Shown: positions 13,068 through 24,961, numbered from the stretch's first letter. The stretch is 64,000 nt of DNA from Chlorokybus atmophyticus (GCA_009103225.1 RHPI01001052.1:79172-143171); one strand, 5' to 3'. Translations and numbers: made by a program. Notes: generated from the sequence alone by a model not told the origin.

Positions 13068-13260
13068 AATCGGTGTGTACAAAAGATGTTATGCCTCATA
13101 GGTTGCATGCAAGGGGTGTCATGCATCACACACATTGACATTCACCCAACACGCATAGCAAACAGCATGTTATATAGTTCACCACCGGGCTATACAATCT
13201 GGACTACTACTACACTACTCGCCTTCCCCGTTAAACACACAAGCATGCAAGTGTCCCCGT
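13068..13260. repeat. Dispersed repeat, copy near 13.1 kb
   Basis: It shares an ordered set of blocks with 52203-52390: GTACAAAAGAT, TGCCTCATA, GGGGTG.CAT, CACCACCGGGCTA, CTACTACTAC.CTACTCGCC and TTCCCCGT.....AAGCATGCAAGTGT. Weaker, partial copies occur near 38.62-38.70 kb and 14.28 kb, all around the core CCACCGGGCT. No coding capacity or terminal repeats are visible. Confidence 0.7.
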
Positions 13261-13460
13261 CACCTGGACACCGGCGCAGGTGTGTTCGGCATGGTGGCAG
13301 CCAAAACTTGCATGTTAATGAAATAGAGAAAATTCTTGCTTAGGTGGATATTGACTGTGCGCCGTGCCCGGCAGGCAAATTACATGACGTACATAAAGCT
13401 GAAAAGTATTGATGTGCTATATACGTAAAGCTATATAGTGCAAGTGTGTACAAAAGTGTG

Positions 13461-14035
13461 TCGAGGGTATTCACTGCGTGCCACGCATGCCACACACAGC
13501 ATACATGACATAGCATAGCTGGCAGCTACATGCTACCAGCTAGCTAAACCCAACCCCACATCATACACAACATGCATAGCATTCGCATAGCACACGGCAC
13601 AACTCAGTCGATAGGGCACCTGGCTACCTTACTACTTACTTCTTACTACGCTCTACACTTACAACCACTACCTGCCACCACCCCGTCAGTCAGTCATGCA
13701 TGCCAGCTAACGCAGTCATCCAATCACCTGTACAACACTCGTGGTAGTCAGCATGTGAAGTAGCACGGCAGTGCGCATGCAGTAAATGACACGCGGCGCA
13801 GCCCGTTCTCTCCCTCCATGTCCCTCTCTGCCTGTGCGCCTCCCCTCTCGGTCGCTCTGCCAGAGGGAGTGCGCCTGCCTCCTTCCTCTCGTCCGCCGCC
13901 TCTGCTGCGCAACCCTTGCTTCTATGCCAGGGTCCTACACCGCCTACGTGTGCAACGGAACGTCGAGGGTATTGACTGCGTGCCACGCATGCCACACACA
14001 GCATACATGACATAGCATAGCTGGCAGCTGCATGC
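13461..14035. repeat. Pair of 73-bp direct repeats about 0.5 kb apart
   Basis: The block starting TCGAGGGTATTCACTGCGTG at 13461-13533 recurs at 13963-14035 with only a few substitutions, and includes the string GCATGCCACACACAGCATAC. The 430 bases between are not repeated. A tandem or segmental duplication, or two ends of an inserted segment, would look like this. Confidence 0.85.
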
Positions 14036-15401
14036 CACCGGTCAGCCACCATCTGCATGCATGACATGATGCTACCTGCTGCCGCTGCCTCACGCCCTCC
14101 ACCCCATTTGCACGCACTTGGACACAGTGCACATAGCCTTAGTCCTGCATTGCCCCTGCTATAAAGTTTGTGCTTGTGCTTGTGCTTGTGCGTGTTAGCC
14201 TTTTGCTAGTGCTATGCATCTGGGCTACAGATAAGCCTATGCATGGCAATCACACACGCACCTTCATCGGTAACACACAGCCACCGGGCTCAATAACGCT
14301 CGTGCTGCCTACTTCTCTGCCTATTCTACTACTACAACAACCCCACCCTGTTAGTCATGAATGCATGCAATTGGCAGACTCAGTCACCTGCATCGCGGTT
14401 GTGGTTAGCGTCCAGCCTCTGCAGCATCAGTGACAGCCCACCAACTGGGACTCCGCCGCCCTCCCTCCTCTACAGCGCCGCCGCCGCCCCCTCCCTCCCG
14501 CCCGCCCGCTACATTGCACCGTTGGTGCCGCTCGGCCGGTTAGTCGCATGCATACATGCAACACGTCAGCATGATGCGACTCAGCCTGACCAAGCGGTTG
14601 TCGCTGTCGTGCGTACTGCCGGCAGGGATCCTGCTGCGCTGCCTGAGGTGCTGTTGCTGGTGGTGTTGCTGGTCATGGTGTTGGGGTGGGGTTGTGTATG
14701 TAAGGGGCGTTCCAGTGATGCCTACTTATATGCTTTGGCGCCCGAGTGGTTCCGCGACCCTGTACCGACATCGGGTTGCGTGTGCGCTGCAGTGCGCACA
14801 GGGGCTGGCGCTGCTGAAGCGTGGGGCGGCGGCGGCGGTGCAGACGGCGCCACCAACCGGCGGAGGAGGATGCCGTCCTCGCTGAGGGCGGCGCGAGCAG
14901 TCTCGCTGCACGTGACATTGTGCGCCGGCGCGTGTTGGTAGTTGTTGTGTTTGGTTGGTATCAGGTATGGACGTGACCTGGACCCTTGCTCGTGGGTATG
15001 CAGGCAGCAACTAGGTTGATCTATCTCCCAATCTTTACGCCTGGCTGCAAATCGTTTTCTTGGCTGCAATCGCTCGTTTACCAAACGGAATAGGTCAGTA
15101 GGGAGCAGACTGCAGACTGAGAAATAAGAGTAGCAAAGACTACATCTCAAAGTGTCTCGTTACACGCAGAGGATATAAACTTCTGTAACGAGACCACCAG
15201 TGATTATGATAAAAAGCACGATTCGCTATAGCTAAACGATGAAGTTTGTCTCCAACTTGCCTTGCTTGACCTGTCTTGTTCAAGCATCTAAAAATTCAGC
15301 GGCAAGGGACTTTGATCTAGAAGAATGGACACAGTTATTTATTCTTGATAATCCAATTCTTATGTTTTTCTTACCAAAAGATGCAACTTGAATAATCCAA
15401 T

Positions 15402-15673
15402 GTATATCTAAACCATAAGAACGGTTTTTAAAAACAAGAGCAGGGACCAATAGTGTACGCCCGACCACTGTGTATTGTCATTGTAATGTATGAGTGAATA
15501 TCCTGAAAATGCTGATGCAAGGCACTCACAAAACAGCGTATAGTTAAAGCGTAAGAACCGTTTTTGGAAACGAGAGCAGGGCCCGATAGTGTATGCCCAG
15601 CCACTGTGCGTTGTCATTGTAATGTATGAGTGAATATCCTAATCATGCTGATGCAAGGCAGTCACAAAACAGC
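15402..15673. repeat. 136-bp tandem duplication, two diverged units
   Basis: Units at about 15402-15537 and 15538-15673 align throughout. Both contain GTCATTGTAATGTATGAGTG and GCTGATGCAAGGCA, and both end in CACAAAACAGC. They differ at scattered sites, so the duplication is not recent. Confidence 0.85.
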
Positions 15674-16278
15674 AAACACAAACACTCCCGTAGCATACTC
15701 ATATGTGTGTGCTTGGTGTGGGTGGTGTAGGAAGCAATGTGCGGACATAGACATCATCATGCATGCCTGTATTGTGAAGGTACTTCTTGCTTTTGTCCAG
15801 TTGCGAAATGCCTGAACTTGGTAATGGGCTGCAAGTTGGGGAAGCAAGAGTTGCTCAACAGACCATGTGCTCCATTCAGGTAAAGTTGGTAATGTGTACA
15901 AACATTGCGAACGGCATATGCACATGCACATCCAACATTTAGCACGCTGTGTTGGAAAAGGGGTGGCAGTGGCGTTCAGAACATGACATGATCCGTCTGA
16001 CATTCTCAGAACTAAGTCAAATGAACCTAGCTATTAACTCGCTGGTATATATACAGGAATTGGGTGTAGCTAATCGCACATAAACCATGAGATGCAAAGT
16101 TACATAAGTTGGACAACCCACGAGAGGTAGGTTACAAAACAATGGTGCCGCTCAGCAGCACGCACACGGACAGCGCGCAGCTTATCAAGCACCGCGCTGC
16201 GTACACCTATTCTGTCGCTAAGTTCAGCTTTCTGTCTACACAACTGCTGCAGCCGCAGCGGCTGCCAATTGGAAAAAA

Positions 16279-18966
16279 TCATGGGCTGCAAGTTCTCTCA
16301 GGGGAGTCTTGCTCCCATCCATATATTGAAGCCTCCCTCAGCATATGAGACTGCAGCGGCATACCTGAAGCTGCGAAGTGCGACACATACTGATCTGGTA
16401 CCATTGATGGCGGAGGGCCCATTACATGCGGCATCTGCGGATAAAAACCGGTCATACTGGAAGCCGCACCATACTGCCAAGCCTGTTAACGAAGGGAGCA
16501 AGAGAAACAAGTTGGTTCCCTTTCCTACTAACTGAGGGTACCCACTCAAATTTACAAGTCACATAGCAAGATGGCACGTACATGCGGCTGCGCTGCGGGG
16601 AAGAGCTGTACAGGGTAGGGCATAGGTTGACACGCTGCTTGAGGCATGCCAGGCAGGATAGGAAAAGGCAGCGGGGTAGGGGCGGCGAGCGGGTTGTTGA
16701 CACCAACCATGACTGTTGGGAACGGGTGGTTCCATGCGGAAACAGATGCCGCCGCGCCATATGGTGGCATTGCATGCATTGCGGGCATCATTGGTGCAGG
16801 TACTGGCAGACCCGGCAAGCCCTGAGGGATCGCTGGCATGGGAGGGTTGAAAACAGCACTCTGCTGGCTTCCGCTGCTGGTTGGCAAAACTGGCGGAAGA
16901 GTTGTAACACCTGATGAAACGGGCTGCCATGCAAAGGATGCGGTCAGAACGCTGACCAATGATACAAGCTTTGAAGATTAGAGCAAGACTGAAATCGACC
17001 ATACCTGCATGCAGTACCAAATGCGCCAACCACCAACTTCACCGTACGGAGCAAAAAGCATAGGTGCTTGCTGCAAAGGGACAGGTGGCATGTAGCTGCC
17101 AGATTTTTGCATGCTGGGAAGTGGCGGTGGACTTCGGACATCTGTAGCAAAGCTATGTCACAATCCCTGTACACCCAGACACATGCAACACAAACTGTAC
17201 CTTGCGGCACACTCACAGCTGTGACCAAGCAACCCACCTTTGGTGCGTTGCCGTACTCTTCTTTGAGAATGATCCGCATCAGGGCGGCCAGCTTCAGACT
17301 GTTCAAGGTCTTGATTGGTGCCGTAGAGCGGATGCTGCGCATGCGACTCCTCCCTGAACGTCCCATCGCGACATGTTCGTGATGGAGAGCATTCATCTGG
17401 CTCATCTTCTGCAAAAGGCGCAAAGAAGGTCAGCTTGCCAGACACCAACTTGAGCTAACAGCAAGTGACGGTGGCGTTGAGTTAGGCTTGGGACATACGG
17501 TAATAGGCACAATCCAGACCACAACGAGTGTAACATGCTGTAGAACCAGACACTACGCAAGTTGACAGTGACTGGCATGCAACATACAACAAACCAGAGG
17601 CGGAACCAGGCCATCGAACACTGCCTGCTTACCAGCCTCGTACGGTACAACCCTGACTCTCTCATCGGCAGAGCATCTGCCTGAAACGTGAACACCTGTG
17701 CGCTCTGGTACAGGGTCTCTATCTTCGGCCAGCATTGAACCTTTACGCTTGTTGCTCAGAGCTGGTACTGTACATGTGCTGCCCTCAGCCTCATCCACCT
17801 GCAAACAGCGGTTAGTGTCATGATCACGCTTGCACACTAATTAGTTGAACTGCCCAAACTACAATAAAGGAAGCGCAGAGGCGTAACTACAAAGCTCCGC
17901 TTGCCTGCTGCTCCATTGGTCGTATGCGACTTTCGTATATGCCTTGCTCCTTGACTCCGACTCCTTTGACTGATGGCCGCGGGATGCCATCGGCACCAGA
18001 GCAGAAGTCATGATGGGAAAATTCGTTGAGGTTCGCGGGAGGATTGGGACGCTCAAACCCGTATGACACTGACCAGTCCAACCCTGAAGGTCCTGGAGCC
18101 TGCATGATGGTAAAAGTCAGTGCCAAAATGACTTGCCTACTAGATGCTGTGTAGAACACATATCCACAATGCTCCAGGAGAAATCTGCTTAGTACTTAGT
18201 ACGTAGATGCATCTGTTTGACACCTTGAGTGGCAGCTGTGCTAAGCCTTGTGGCCGTTGCGGTGTGGAGAATTGGAAGCGTTGTCGTATTGGTGCTGCAC
18301 CAGCCACCTGAGACGCGCTTTCACCAAAAGTGAATGCACCCTGTTTGCGGCGGAATCCTAATCGGTCACCAGGCCATATGACGCCAGTTGGTTGCTGGAC
18401 AGCCGGCTGCAAGGTGTTCAACCCATAAGGACAATATGTGCATGGCAACAGTGCGCGTAAGCTGAGATAAACTGTGTGACGATGACAGGCCAGCCACACA
18501 GACCTCTGCACCAGGCCGCAAGTGCAAAATGCTAAGCCGCATTTTCGCGGTCGGTGCCCATCGCAAGCAGCCACTTTGCAATGTGATCAATCTGACATGC
18601 ATGAAACTTACCAGTGGCTTCGTAACGCCAGCTTGCAGGTGGGGACCCGCAGCACCACCGGCTTTTCCCTGGGGGAGTACGCCAGCACTGGAACCAGCAC
18701 CAAAAAGGCTGGGCTTTGCAACGACTTGAGGCTCGCTCACCAGGGTTTCGAATGTTGTTGCAAACGCTGTGTGCAACCATCCGGCTGCAAAGTACACATG
18801 GCAGCAGGTTATCACGAGTCCTTTGACATGAGAAGTGCAGGTGGACAACATGCCCACCGTAGGCACCAACAACTGCACAGCTCAGCATGTGCTGCGTCTC
18901 ACCATCTGCTACAAATTTGTCTGGAGACTGATTCTTGCAGCCCTCCTCATCGCTGGAGCTGTCCAT
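16279..18966 (-). CDS. Uncharacterised proline/methionine-rich protein, 9 exons
   Basis: Minus-strand exons 18966..18903, 18784..18612, 18406..18224, 18099..17905, 17798..17633, 17408..17238, 17141..17005, 16923..16582 and 16434..16279 keep one frame and give 528 residues from MDSSSDEEGCKNQSPDK to TGA. I do not recognise the family. The N-terminus is acidic. The middle has Gly/Ala/Pro-rich segments with FG pairs (SLFGAGSSAGV, GAFTFGESAS) and a motif-like stretch SYGFERPNPPANLNEFSHHD. The last third is Pro/Met/Ala-rich low complexity (PAPMMPAMHAMPPYGAAASV). No signal peptide or membrane helix is seen; a nuclear or RNA-associated role would fit but is only a guess. Intron 4 has a GC donor (CAG|GCAAGC at 17904), a common non-canonical type. 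Phase agreement across eight introns supports a real gene. Confidence 0.7.
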
Positions 18967-19234
18967 GGAAAGCAAGATCCGCTTCTAAGCTGCATCCCTC
19001 CAACCCGCAGCATGCGCTACCGCACTCAACATGAACAGGCGCTTTATAGTATGACAAGGACAGTGCTACACAGGTTCAGACGTTGCAGCCCAGCAAGGAC
19101 ACTTGAAGCCACTAGTTGCAGGCGTTTTCCCAGCAGGCAGCAGCCGTCTGTAGCCAGGTAAACTTGTTGGTGGCGGAGTAACAATGAACAAATACACTGA
19201 CAGCTAAGATATTGGCACGCAGTCATCCAAAAGC

Positions 19235-19666
19235 TCAGCTGTCAGCGCTGAGAACTGGACACGAAGCTTGAGGCTTGAAGCAGCAAACTGGCCAACAGTA
19301 CACTGTTGAGACCCCGCTAGCGTGTTCTAACCGTGCCAATTCCGCCAGTGCAGGGTAATCTTTGTCAAACGGCTTCGCTACGACCATATCACCATTATGC
19401 CAGTGGCAGGTAACACAGTGGTCCAGAACTATGCCACGAACCTTTCCTGATGCGACTGCTAAACGTGGCCGCACAGCTCGTAGTCTGACCGCAGAGAAGC
19501 AACAACCACACAGCAGCACACCGACCAGGCCAGCACCAAGACCACGGGGGGAGAAACAGCACTTAATCAGCCACAGATATGCAAAAGTTGTGCAAAAGTT
19601 TGTCACACACCAGCTCAGCGGTCTCCCGCATCCGCCACTGGCAACAGAGTCCACCCTGGTAGGCAC
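19235..19666 (-). other. Unassigned open frame upstream of the 9-exon gene
   Basis: A 143-codon minus-strand frame. Its second half (VTCHWHNGDMVVAKPFDKDY, ALAELARLEHASG) looks more protein-like than chance, but no family is recognised. It could be a separate small gene, an upstream exon of the gene starting at 18966, or noise. Confidence 0.2.
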
Positions 19667-19699
19667 GCCAACTTTGCTGTGTGCCTAGTCCTCCCGCCC

Positions 19700-20779
19700 G
19701 ACCTGCCTGAAACCCAAAGCCACGGCTAGCCACTCCCGCTGCCAACTAGACCCCTCCCCTTGCCGCCGGCACCTCCCCGTTTACCTATCCGCCGCCGCCC
19801 ACACCGCCAGCAACACCTCTACCACTGCTGTAGCTAGCGTCAACCCTAAGCTCGCCCTGCTGACAGCGGCGTTCATGTCAGCAGCCCGAAAAAAGCATAA
19901 AAGCGACAAAAGACAAATAATGAACCGAGCGCTCATTCGAGAAAGAGTCGTTGCTAAATAAAGACCGAAAGCGGGGTAAACGGGTTATGACAAGACCTGC
20001 GTGCCTGCGGGATGACGAAGTTGTTTTATCTCATGAACGCGTGCCAGTTTGCATGTGCTATCTTCCATCGGTTACACATCGGAACGGAGACCGGCGGTCA
20101 GGCACTGATGACGACAACAAAAGAGTTCTACGCCAAGCTTCCGCTGCTTGCGTAATTCAAGATACGGCATCATCAATCATGAAATGGCAGGAATCCCGTG
20201 GTGGATCAAATCGCAATTTATTCATCAATCATGCCCCGTGCTTGAAGGCAGTTCAGCCGTGCGAGCAGCTAAGTGGGGCTTACAGCGTAGCTAGTGGGCA
20301 GCCGTGCTGCCATGCTTGAATAGGAATCCAAGAACCTGATGACATCAATAAACTCGTCCCCGCGTGACGCAAATCTTTTTGTCTTTCACGGGGGCTGATT
20401 AGACAGGCGGCCGGACAGGCGATGGCCGGCCAAACGCGCACGGTTACCAGAGTCTGCCCGCCGGACAGTTACCGGACAGTTAGGGCTCGCTGCGGCGGAA
20501 AATCCCGTTTCCGTGTCACAAATGTTTGATACTCTGGCCTGAAACTGACATCAGCCTGGCAGTTTCTGGCCCGAATCGGCGTGAACGGGCCGCGGCGCAG
20601 CGGATGAGTTTGGGTTCGGGTCCCTAGGTGCATGTAAGGTTCGGTAACGACCCGGGGTCTCTAGCTGGGGCCCTAGGTTCGGTAACGACCCGGGGTCTTA
20701 CTTTCTTAACATTAAGGTTTGACGGCAGAAACTTCCAGAAGGCGACACGTGGAGCTATCAGAACACAGACGTGCACTGC
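19700..20779. other. Intergenic stretch upstream of Pam18
   Basis: No recognised gene. It contains two copies of a 24-nt direct repeat (AGGTTCGGTAACGACCCG..., 20637-20660 and 20675-20698, 14 bases apart). It runs into the promoter and leader of the Pam18 gene, where a GCG trinucleotide run lies at about 20791-20815. Confidence 0.6.
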
Positions 20780-20788
20780 AAACCCTAA
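20780..20788 (+). promoter_or_regulatory. Telo-box-like motif AAACCCTAA upstream of Pam18
   Basis: AAACCCTAA is the plant telo-box, a promoter element found in many plant housekeeping genes. It lies 160 bases before the Pam18 ATG, followed directly by a GCG run. Function here is inferred from position and from similar motifs near two other gene starts in the window. Confidence 0.45.
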
Positions 20789-20939
20789 TTGCGGCGGCGG
20801 CGGCGGCGGCGGCGGCATCTGAGGAGTCTGCGAGGAGGCGCTGCGGCAGCTTGCTCTGGTGGCAGTCTAGGGGCATCAGTCGCAAGTCACAGGCGCTCCC
20901 CGTAGCTTGAGTGGTTGCTGACGTTCTTCTGCTGCAGTC

Positions 20940-22119
20940 ATGGTGAGAGCATGCAGTCATTGTTGGCTGGCGTCAGTTTGACGGGGACTGGTTGTGCGGC
21001 TGTATCCTTTGTGGCCGGCGTAGGGTGTCGTTATGTTCTCAATGGCTTTTTCCCTTACCAAAGGATTTTACTGTCACAAGGTGCGTCACAACAAGCAGTT
21101 CACATGACGAGAACGGGTACTCCAATACTTGGTCAGGAATGCTTGTAAGCACTGGAGTCTGCCAGTTGTTTACTGTCGAGCTGCTCTAGAAGAAACGGAC
21201 TTAGAGTTCAGTAACAACGTGTTTTAGAGTGTGAACAGCTTGTGTACAACGCTGAGTTTTGCAACAACTCCCTGTGTGTGAATAGTTGAACGCGATTAGT
21301 AGCATATTTTGGCTATGTTAATGCAGCTGTGCACGCATATTACACGTGATACCGTTCAGTGTATCCATGCATAAGCCATGCATGGATACACGCACTGGCC
21401 GTTGAAGTGAACATGCTGCTCATTGCTTGCTGATTTCAAGGTGATCTGCTTCATTTATCCAACTTTGCCTGCAGGCGACGCCAGTTGTTGTGGGCATGAG
21501 CGTGGCAGCCGCAGCGTATGCAGCGCGCGGCGCCATGGCGGCGTGGCAGGCGTTTAAGGCGCGTCCGCCGCGGTTGCGGAAGTTCTATGAAGGGGGCTTT
21601 CTGCCTGTTATGACTCGTCGGGAAGCGTCTCTCATCTTGGGTGTCAGGTAGGCTCACGTTTGTTATGACACGCTGCTTGCATGTGTGCAATATACCGGAT
21701 AGTTGGTTGTGCAAACCTCAAACAACATGCAAGGTGACATGCGCCAGCTGTCTGGGAAAGAGTGTCATTCCATCCAACCTTACTGCAAGTTGCGCCAATT
21801 CGCGTGTGAAGCATTGTCGTGCACTGACAGTCAACTGAACAAGCAGAACCCTTACATATGTATGACGAATGTAGACGTTTCAACTCTGTATCATATACTG
21901 CACTTGAGCTCAACTTCGGCTCGTGCCGAAGTGCTGATATCAGGTCTTTGGCACGTGTATGGCAGAGAGGCCACTGATGCGGAGCGCATCAAGGCCGCCC
22001 ATCGGCGGGTGATGGTAGCCAACCACCCGGACGCTGGCGGCAGCGACTACCTCGCAAGCAAAATCAATGAAGCCAAGGACAAACTGCTTCGTGGAGGCCA
22101 GGACGGATCCCCGTTCTGA
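20940..22119 (+). CDS. PAM18: Mitochondrial import motor J-protein Pam18/TIM14
   Basis: Exons 20940..20942, 21475..21647 and 21966..22119 give 109 residues. The protein is the J-domain co-chaperone of the presequence translocase motor in the mitochondrial inner membrane; it stimulates mtHsp70. It opens [20 protein letters not shown] (membrane segment), then [30 protein letters not shown] and a J domain with HPD in [11 protein letters not shown]. The tail [10 protein letters not shown] is typical. Length and sequence match plant TIM14 closely, and the initiator MATP is as in plants. The first coding exon is only the ATG: the donor GTGAGAG follows directly. Without it the protein would lack a start, because no other in-frame ATG precedes GCGACGCCA. 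Confidence 0.93.
21360..21390. repeat. 13-bp perfect inverted repeat in Pam18 intron 1
   Basis: TGTATCCATGCAT and ATGCATGGATACA are separated by 5 bases, forming a short perfect hairpin inside the first intron. Confidence 0.85.
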
Positions 22120-22577
22120 CATTGTACATGATACCTTAGTTGGTTGTTAGTGTATGAGAATAACACTGGCTCGGCACGTTGTGCACACGCTGTTTCTACA
22201 ATACAGGCAGCAACGTTGGAGTGTCGTTAGGGTTAGGAACACTTTTTTTGCAGGTTTCCCTGCAAGCTGCCATATTTTATACACGAGATGAACAGTACCT
22301 TGCTGTCATTATCACGCCAGTCTCGAGTGTTGCTGTATGCGATGGTGCATTCTGATGACTCTCCTGGCCAGACCCATGTTGTGGTGTACTTGCGCATCCA
22401 TGTGTGCAGGAGATGGTATGCTAGAATCCTACCTGAGTCTGAACCCACGCTAATGCATATGGTTGGCGCATCTAAGTCCGCATCTGAGCATGTAGTATAT
22501 GTTGACTTCATGAAAGCATGTTGCAGGTGAGACACTTGCATCTGTGCATTATCTTGAGATTCTAATTGCGTAAAGGT

Positions 22578-24961
22578 TCACCACATTTCTTCAACCACGC
22601 GGGGTTCTGGTATCGGGGTGCCCCATTCATCTACTGGCATATCGAAAGCAGCCATGGTTAACCTGAAGTCCAACGGCAATGGGGCCCTGAAGCACATGGT
22701 CTCATGCGACTCGGGATGCGCAAACTGGAGTACTGCAGCGTGGAGCGCTTGATGCTGTATTACAGTACGTTGTGGGTTTACCACGCCGCAGCTGATAGGC
22801 ACCGCGCCATACAGCTCGTCCTGTACGATCGGGTAACCGCTGTGCAGCAGATGCACACGTATCTGATGCGTCCTTCCCGTCAACGGCGTGGCTCGCAAAA
22901 GCGCTGCACTACACGACCAAATCAAAGGTTATAAGGACCTGTGCGTCTGCGCGTGTGGGGTCGACAGCGGGGTTACATGCATGCACACATGCATGTGCTT
23001 GCACGCATGTGCGTGAGTTTGTGGCTTTGTGTGAGGTGTGGGTGCGTATGAACAGTTTGTCAAGCGGATTCATACGCGTCTTACCTCTCTTTGGGGTTGC
23101 TTAGCACGCACTCAAAGTGCGTAACCGCGCTCTTCCCGCTCGACGACAACACCTGCCTTGCGATGGGGTGCCCGGGGTTGCGGCCGATGGGTGCATCCAA
23201 AATGAAACCGTGAGGGGGGGTGCCCACAACCAACGCAAAATAGTGCTTCTGAACCTGCAGTGCTATGTTTATTACACCACCAACCCACATGAACCCACAT
23301 CATATACATTCCATAATTGGAATTCCAGGGAAGGCCGCTTGGCAGCACGGGCTTCGGCACACGGCCAACTTTTAGCACGTACTCGCAAGCCCCACCGGTG
23401 TTCAATTTTGCAACAACGCCTCGCACAGCGCACACGCCTCCAGACTGAGTCTGGTGGCGTGGGCGCTGTGCGAGGCGTTGTTGCATATGGACGAAACACA
23501 TGTGGGGGGAGTGAGTACGTGCCGAAGACCTTGCTGATGCCAGGCGCATGCACCTGTATGTGCATGAAGTGTGGAGCACGAAGCATTTACAACTACTGCT
23601 TGACAAGTGCCATTGCTCGTAAGAATGTACAAGGTGCACACTTGCATGTGACTGTGTGCTAAAGGGATGCATGCGTACTTACTAACTGCTTATCAATTGT
23701 GCAAGCTGCGTGATTGTGACACATGCAAGCCTGGACCTGGTGGCGTCTGAACTGTGTCGCGATGGCCGTTGCAGCTGGTTTTGTCTTGGCGAAGCACACA
23801 ACGCCACTCGTGTACATGTCCAGGCGGTGGAGGGTGTACGGTGTGTTGCTTAGGTAACCTGCCTGCCAGCACACACGAGGGAGATGTATGCCATGACAGG
23901 TGAATGGTTGCCGTCAGACACATACACAAGATGGGTTGTCGCAGGAACTCATCCATAGACGAACCAAACATCGTCACCATCACGCACCACGAAGTTGACC
24001 AGGGCGCCGCCTTCATAATGGTGTCGTGGGGAGTGGCGGATGCCAGCTGGCTTGTTCACTGCCTGTGATGATGCTTGTGTGCTCGCACGTAGAGTGCGTG
24101 CGTGTCCATATGTTCGTGCATGTGCGTATTGTATGTGTGATGGCCTGCGTGTGCACATGTGCAGGTGTGTGTGCATGCTTGTAATGTGAATGTGGGCATG
24201 CACCTGTGCGCATGCTGTTCTTGAAGCAGAGAATGTGTCAATGCACATGCGTGTCCACGCGCATATGTGTATACATGCGTGTGCGTATGTGTGCGCAGGC
24301 CTGCGTGTGTGCGTGTACACGTGCGCGAGCGTGCTTGCATGTTTCTGTAAGCATGCACATGTGCGCATGTATCTTTGTGGAAGAGGGAATGTGCCAATGA
24401 AGACGCGCTCATGCATGTCCGTTTGCAAGCATTTGCACGTGTGGCACCTGTTGACATAACATACAGATGGTCTTGGCTGCATAGTCTGCTACCACTCACC
24501 AGCAGGCAGTCGTCCTCATACAGCACCTCAAGCGGGCCAGCCTCACGCCTGAGCGACGCAGGTGGCGGGGTTGGCGTCTGATGTGGTTTTGGTAGGGCCG
24601 CCCTGGATACTCTCTGCGGAAAGAAGAAACACTGTGTACAACCACGAGGACAGAAACCCAAAACAACGACATCAACGACAACAACCAACGGGCTTACGAG
24701 CTGCGCTCTTGATGGCGCAGGCAGTCCAGTGGCTGTGCCGCCGCTGTGTGAGACGAGCATGAGGGCCCTGCTAATGTCCTTGTAGATAGTAGTCTTCTGT
24801 GACTCCAGCTTCTCCTTGTGCTCGCAATTGCCGCCGCCACGGCTTGGGCTCAGAGACTCGGCCCATCGCTGCGAATCTGGGCAAGCAGCTGTCGTCGTGT
24901 GCACGGGCGCTTGGGACTTGAGGGTGCCTTGTGTGAACATGCATTGCTTTTGGCCTGCCAT
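22578..24961 (-). CDS. RluA-family RNA pseudouridine synthase
   Basis: Minus-strand exons 24961..24698, 24613..24500, 24062..23988, 23862..23737, 23254..23085 and 22908..22578 give 359 residues. The enzyme isomerises uridine in rRNA or tRNA. Seen in order: a start of the catalytic domain LEVLYEDDCLL, AVNKPAGIRHSP (the KPAG box), the catalytic-aspartate motif HRLDMYTSGVVCFAKT, HYFALVVG, and the C-terminal PLTGRTHQIRVHLLHSGYP with D and LYG. The roughly 90-residue N-terminal extension has no domain; an organellar target is possible but not shown. An alternative ATG lies 15 bases upstream (24976). The junction 23988/23862 was chosen on a GTGCGT donor because the frame otherwise meets a stop. Its neighbour NFS1 lies upstream on the same strand. 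Confidence 0.88.
23409..23485. repeat. 77-bp hairpin (38-bp arms) inside a pseudouridine synthase intron
   Basis: Arms 23409-23446 and 23448-23485 are inverted copies matching at 36 of 38 positions around a single G. Weaker complementarity extends outward (for example GCACGTACTC at 23373 against GAGTACGTGC near 23520), so the foldback is about 150-200 bases in all. It lies in the intron between 23737 and 23254. Confidence 0.9.
24062..24500 (-). repeat. Alternating purine-pyrimidine tract in intron
   Basis: Much of this intron (about 24060-24420) consists of TG/CA and CG steps such as GTGTGCGTATGTGTGCGCAG. It has no coding signal beyond read-through of the neighbouring frame. Confidence 0.6.

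Larger units (their letters stand above)
10141..16278. other. Repeat-rich intergenic tract without recognised genes
   Basis: About 6 kb between the retroelement fragment and the next gene. It holds a CA/CG-rich microsatellite (10438-10502), a poly-C run with an N, a palindrome, copies of a dispersed repeat, a 73-bp direct repeat pair and a 136-bp tandem duplication, each listed separately. Many open frames are present (for example 14357-14941, plus), but they are Pro/Arg/Ala-rich and show no domain. I do not call any of them. Confidence 0.55.

Noticed and set aside
14357-14941. A 194-codon plus-strand frame
   Set aside because: Pro/Arg/Ala/Val-rich translation of GC-biased repeat DNA, overlapped by equally long frames on the other strand; no domain or splice support.
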